From the NCBI GenBank assembly GCA_018333995.1, contig JAGXSG010000007.1, forward strand, positions 93,428 through 157,427: DNA of 64,000 nucleotides, given 5' to 3'. The notes under the pieces are model-generated. The model saw only the letters and a program-made list of their open reading frames with translations, did no database searches and had not been told where the DNA came from. Of this stretch, positions 60,523-64,000 are shown piece after piece; positions within the stretch are counted from its first letter, which is position 1, and the number at the start of each line of letters is the position of its first letter. The DNA comes from Clostridiales bacterium (GTDB lineage Bacteria; Actinomycetota; Coriobacteriia; Anaerosomatales; SLCP01). Position numbers and translations under genes: made by a program.

Positions 60523-62217
60523 CTAGCTCTGCCGCCCGCGTGCTTGCAGTTTGGCCCACGTGTCCTTGAGCGAAACTGTCCTGTTGAAGACTGGCGCATC
60601 CGGCTGAGAATCCCTGTCAACACAGAAATATCCAAGGCGTTCGAATTGCACCGTGACGCCAGGTTCGACTTGAGCGAGCGCCGGTTCAACAAAGGAGCCG
60701 CTTAAGACAGTTTCTGATGACGGGTTGAGGTCTTCAAGCAGATCTTTGCCATCTCTTCCAGGGTACGGCTCAGTGAACAGATGGTCGTAGAGGCGAACCT
60801 CGGCCGGAATGGCATGTTCCGCGGACAGCCAGTGAAGGGTCGCTTTCGGTCGCCTGCCATCCGGAGAACTTCCTCCCCGTGTCTGCGGATCGTACGTACA
60901 CCGTAGCTCTACGACGCGACCCGTCTCGTCCTTGACAACCTCAGTGCAAGTAATGAAGTACGCCGAGCGAAGACGCACTTCTCGGCCAGGGGCAAGGCGA
61001 AAAAACTGCTTGGGCGGGTCTTCCATGAAGTCGTCGTGCTCAATCCAGAGCTCCCTTGAGAAGGGAACCCTTCGTGTACCGGCATCCGGGTCCTCGGGGT
61101 TGTTCTGGACGTCGACGTACTCGAGCTCGCCTTCCGGGAAATTCTCGATGATGAGCTTAAGGGGCTTGAGTACGGCGAACCGCCGCTGCGCGTCGCGATT
61201 GAGCACATCGCGCACTGCGTGTTCGAGCATCTCGACCTCGACGACGCTATCCGCTCTCGCGACCCCGATCATCGCCGCGAAGTCGCGGATCGCCTCGGCA
61301 GAAAATCCCCGGCGGCGCAGTCCCGAGAGCGTAGGCATCCGCGGATCATCCCAGCCACGCACGTGGCCCTCACTGACAAGACGAGATAAAACGCGCTTGG
61401 AAAGTACGGTGTGGGTTAGGTTTAGGCGCGCGAACTCGTACTGCCGGGGACGGGACGGGACCGGCAGATTGTCGATGAACCAGTCGTACAGCGGCCGGTG
61501 GTCCTGGAACTCGAGCGTGCAGATGGAGTGCGTGACGTGCTCGATCGCGTCGGACTGCCCATGCGCGAAGTCGTACGAGGGGTAGATGCACCAGGCGTCA
61601 CCTGTGCGATGGTGCGCCGTGTGGAGTATCCGGTACATCACCGGATCGCGAAGGTTGATGTTTGGGGACGCCATGTCGATTTTTGCCCGCAGGACCCTCG
61701 ACCCGGTCAGAAACTCACCGTTGCGCATGCGGGCGAACAGATCGAGGTTCTCTTCCACCGTACGGCCACGCCATGGGCTTTCCTGCCCGGGCTCCGTGAG
61801 GGTTCCACGGTAGGCACGTATCTCCTCGGCGGAAAGATCGTCTACGTACGCCTTACCAGACCTGATGAGGGCAAGCGCCCACTGGTAGAGCTGTTCGAAG
61901 TAGTCTGAGGCGAAGTAGAGGTGGTTGCCCCAGTCAAATCCAAGCCAGCGGACGTCCGTTTCAATAGAGTCGATGTACTCCTGCTCCTCTTTGACCGGAT
62001 TCGTATCATCGAATCGCAGGTGACACGCCCCGCCAAACTCTCCTGCGATCCCGAAGTTCAGACAGATCGACTTTGCGTGGCCGATGTGGAGGTAGCCATT
62101 GGGCTCCGGCGGAAAGCGAGTAATCACGCTCGGGTGACGGCCCTCGCGAAGATCAGAGGCGACGATATCGCGAATGAAATCCGAGCGCTCCGGCGGAGAT
62201 GATGTGTTCGCATCCAT
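60523..62217 (-). CDS. glnS: Glutaminyl-tRNA synthetase
   Basis: This class I synthetase charges tRNA-Gln directly. The 564-residue protein has the N-terminal [19 protein letters not shown] (HIGH), [15 protein letters not shown], the KMSKS-type loop [10 protein letters not shown] and the anticodon-binding beta-barrels at the C-terminus. The FDDTNP and [10 protein letters not shown] features separate GlnRS from GluRS. ATG 62217 is the likely start; TTG 62250 with GGGGAGG close by is an alternative. The tRNA-Gln gene is 170 bases upstream on the same strand. Confidence 0.93.
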   Translation of the reverse strand: MDANTSSPPERSDFIRDIVASDLREGRHPSVITRFPPEPNGYLHIGHAKSICLNFGIAGEFGGACHLRFDDTNPVKEEQEYIDSIETDVRWLGFDWGNHLYFASDYFEQLYQWALALIRSGKAYVDDLSAEEIRAYRGTLTEPGQESPWRGRTVEENLDLFARMRNGEFLTGSRVLRAKIDMASPNINLRDPVMYRILHTAHHRTGDAWCIYPSYDFAHGQSDAIEHVTHSICTLEFQDHRPLYDWFIDNLPVPSRPRQYEFARLNLTHTVLSKRVLSRLVSEGHVRGWDDPRMPTLSGLRRRGFSAEAIRDFAAMIGVARADSVVEVEMLEHAVRDVLNRDAQRRFAVLKPLKLIIENFPEGELEYVDVQNNPEDPDAGTRRVPFSRELWIEHDDFMEDPPKQFFRLAPGREVRLRSAYFITCTEVVKDETGRVVELRCTYDPQTRGGSSPDGRRPKATLHWLSAEHAIPAEVRLYDHLFTEPYPGRDGKDLLEDLNPSSETVLSGSFVEPALAQVEPGVTVQFERLGYFCVDRDSQPDAPVFNRTVSLKDTWAKLQARGRQS

Positions 62218-62269
62218 GGTGGACGAGGATACCACAGGACCGCCGCGCAATTGCCTCCCCGAAGCGTGA

Positions 62270-62303
62270 GAAGACCCCCGCTAATGAGCGGGGGTCTTCT
62301 TTC
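62270..62303. terminator. Terminator between tRNA genes and glnS
   Basis: GAAGACCCCCGC (62270-62281) and GCGGGGGTCTTC (62288-62299) form a perfect 12-pair stem with loop TAATGA. On the minus strand it lies just after tRNA-Glu, preceded by AAAG and followed by TCAC. On the + strand TTTC follows. It probably ends the tRNA transcript, with glnS possibly read through. Confidence 0.65.
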
Positions 62304-62308
62304 GTTGC

Positions 62309-62384
62309 TGGTAGCCCGTACGGGATTCGAACCCGTGGTTTCCGCCTTGAGAGGGCGGCGTCCTCACCGCTAGACCAACGGGCC
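62309..62384 (-). tRNA. tRNA-Glu (anticodon CTC)
   Basis: The minus strand folds into a full cloverleaf: acceptor GGCCCGT/ACGGGCT, anticodon stem CCGCC/GGCGG around loop CTCTCAA, and T-arm ACGGG-TTCGAAT-CCCGT. The anticodon is CTC, reading GAG. CCA is encoded. It is 4 bases downstream of tRNA-Gln. Confidence 0.95.
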
Positions 62385-62388
62385 GTTC

Positions 62389-62464
62389 TGGCTGGGGTAC
62401 TAGGGCTCGAACCTAGACTCTTCGGAACCAGAATCCGACGTGTTGCCAGTTACACCATACCCCA
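62389..62464 (-). tRNA. tRNA-Gln (anticodon CTG)
   Basis: The cloverleaf on the minus strand has acceptor TGGGGTA/TACCCCA, anticodon stem TCGGA/TCCGA around loop TTCTGGT, and T-arm CTAGG-TTCGAGC-CCTAG. The anticodon is CTG, reading CAG. CCA is encoded after discriminator G. It lies between gltX and tRNA-Glu. Confidence 0.95.
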
Positions 62465-62554
62465 GTACCTCGCCTGTGCGCCAAAGGGCACGAACAGGTA
62501 TATTACGGGGGGCCACAGGGCCTGTCAACAGGGCACGAACGGGTTCTGACCCAG

Positions 62555-64000
62555 TCACCGCATGGAGCCGTTCCCCGCGTCCGCCGATCGGCTGTTGCAC
62601 GCGGCTCGAATTCGATCAAGCGTGGACTTAGCTCCTAGCAGTGCGATCGACTCAAACAGCGGAAGACTTACGGTCGATCCCGATATCGCAACGCGGACGG
62701 CCTGGAACGCAATCTTTGCCTTTACGCCCGTCGCTTCGGGCACGGACCTGAGCGCGGCCTCAATTGCTTCAGGAGTGAATTCGTCGAGGGTGCCCAGTGC
62801 GTCAGCAGCCGCGTCAAGGGCGGCTGTGGCCCCGTCCACTCCAAGAACGTTGATCCGTGCGTCCTCATCGATCTGCACAGCGTCTGAGAACAGGAACGCA
62901 ACCATCGGCACGATCTCGTCCAGCCGCTTTGCACGCTCTGATACGAGTGGTGCGAGCTCGATGAGCCACGAACGCCGGGAATCCGCCTCGTCCTTTGAGA
63001 TCAGACCCGCTTCAACAAGTGTTGGCACCATATGTTCGACGAATGTCTCGGCAGACATCTCCCGAAGGTAGACGCCGTTCATCCACGCGAGCTTCTCGGC
63101 ATCGAAAACGGCCGGATTCTTTGAGACTCGCTCGAGGGAGAAGGAGGACACTAAGGTCTCGCGGTCGATGATTGTCGTCCTGTCATCGAGCGACCAGCCG
63201 AGAAGGGCAAGGTAGTTGACGATCGCCTCGGGAATGAAGCCGAGGTCCCGGTAGTCCTCGACGCTTGCCGCACCGTGACGCTTGGACAGGCGCTTGCCGT
63301 CCGGTCCCCAGATCATAGACAAGTGGGCGAAGACAGGCACAGCCGCTCCAAGCGCTTCGAAGACAAGTATCTGGCGGGGCGTGTTTGACAGATGGTCGTC
63401 CCCGCGGATCACGTGTGTGATCTCCATGGCTGCGTCGTCGACGACGGTCGCGAAGTTGTAGGTGGGTGTTGCGTCCGATCTGACCACGATGAAGTCGTCG
63501 AGCACGTCGGCGGCGAAGGTGCTGGTACCGCGCACCGCGTCCTCGAACGAGACAGCACCACGGTCGTCGGGCACTCTCAGCCGCCATGCGTGGGGCGTAC
63601 CGACGGCGATTCGCTCACTCACCTCCTGTGCCGAAAGCGCGCGGCACGTCTTGGCGTACCCGATGTGTCCGCCGTGTGCCCGAGCCGCCTCGCGTGCTGC
63701 GTCGAGCTCTTCCGGGGAGCAAAAGCAAGGGTAGACCGCTTTTGAGGCCTTGAGCCGCTTGAGCGCGACAGTGTAGGTGTCGCCTCGCTGCGCCTGGAAG
63801 TACGGTCCCCACGCGCCGCCTACGTCAGGACCTTCGTCCCAGTCGATGCCGAGCCAGCGCAACGACTCCAGAATCTGACGGGTGTGCTCCTCACGGGAAC
63901 GTTCTGGATCGGTGTCGTCGATTCTCAAGATGAGCGACCCGTGGTGACGGCGGGCGTACGCCCAATTGTAGATAGCGGTGCGGGCCCCGCCGATGTGCAG
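62555..64000 (-). CDS. gltX: Glutamyl-tRNA synthetase (N-terminus cut by window end)
   Basis: This class I synthetase charges tRNA-Glu. The frame runs off the window at 64000; 481 residues are visible, and roughly the first dozen are missing. The visible part begins LHIGGARTAIYNWAYARRH (HIGH-type motif), then LRIDDTDPERSREEH, and the KMSKS loop reads GKRLSKRHGAAS. The C-terminal anticodon-binding domain is all-helical as in bacterial GluRS. Since glnS is also present, this enzyme is probably discriminating, but that cannot be shown here. Confidence 0.94.
   Translation of the reverse strand: MHIGGARTAIYNWAYARRHHGSLILRIDDTDPERSREEHTRQILESLRWLGIDWDEGPDVGGAWGPYFQAQRGDTYTVALKRLKASKAVYPCFCSPEELDAAREAARAHGGHIGYAKTCRALSAQEVSERIAVGTPHAWRLRVPDDRGAVSFEDAVRGTSTFAADVLDDFIVVRSDATPTYNFATVVDDAAMEITHVIRGDDHLSNTPRQILVFEALGAAVPVFAHLSMIWGPDGKRLSKRHGAASVEDYRDLGFIPEAIVNYLALLGWSLDDRTTIIDRETLVSSFSLERVSKNPAVFDAEKLAWMNGVYLREMSAETFVEHMVPTLVEAGLISKDEADSRRSWLIELAPLVSERAKRLDEIVPMVAFLFSDAVQIDEDARINVLGVDGATAALDAAADALGTLDEFTPEAIEAALRSVPEATGVKAKIAFQAVRVAISGSTVSLPLFESIALLGAKSTLDRIRAACNSRSADAGNGSMR

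Overview
The window is a dense, GC-rich bacterial chromosome segment. Most genes lie on the + strand, GTG and TTG starts are frequent, and many stop and start codons overlap by 4 bases. Gene order (trpS-scpA-scpB-rluB; hisC-tyrA-aroA-cmk-plsC-ispH-radical SAM-der-plsY-gpsA; iscR-iscS-iscU-mnmA) and a LexA box of the CGAAC-N4-GTTCG type point to a Gram-positive. The high GC and a DUF6504-like gene beside dnaE2 suggest a deep-branching actinobacterium, possibly Coriobacteriia-like. This placement is inference from gene order and base composition. There is no rRNA, CRISPR array, prophage or complete insertion sequence.

Layout. 1-6229: distal half of a complex I operon (nuoJKLMN), headed by the end of a gene that joins a GltD-like flavoprotein to a NuoI-like ferredoxin. 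6230-6531: regulatory gap with a sigma-A promoter, a series of hairpins that looks like a small structured RNA, and a sigma-28-like promoter touching flgM. 6532-14661: flgM, a small membrane protein, pilB, nucleoside catabolism (deoB, pdp), a DHH-CBS-CBS-tRNA nucleotidyltransferase fusion and a site-2 protease. 14768-20043: trpS, scpAB, rluB and cobU-cobS-cobC. 20150-31182: aromatic amino acid synthesis (hisC-like, tyrA, aroA), then cmk, phospholipid (plsC, plsY, gpsA), isoprenoid (ispH), GTPase der and rpe. 31198-34860: FMN riboswitch and ribD-ribE-ribBA-ribH. 35190-42804: unknown gene, Fe-S assembly (iscR, iscS, iscU), mnmA, hisJ-like, nif3-like, zinc-ribbon coiled-coil protein, RNase H and queD.

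42805-46761 is more accessory: a 490-base gap with a MITE-like inverted repeat pair and a nested palindrome, a DtxR-type regulator, a serine beta-lactamase-like hydrolase and an OFA-type MFS transporter. 46829-53346 is a DNA damage island: a LexA-controlled promoter drives a DUF6504-like gene and dnaE2, followed by a lipoprotein, dinB and nfo. 53393-58424 holds a cysteine-tailed acidic protein and a ferric-iron ABC transporter with a strong 5' leader hairpin. 58531-60060 is a secreted Ig-like protein with a second sigma-28-like box. The minus-strand end carries RNase P RNA, glnS, tRNA-Glu(CTC), tRNA-Gln(CTG) and gltX (cut by the window edge).

The best leads are the structured RNA and sigma-28 boxes near flgM, the LexA-DUF6504-dnaE2 unit, the flavoprotein-NuoI fusion at complex I, the dtxR nested palindrome, and the iron-transporter leader hairpin. 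None is proven from sequence alone.
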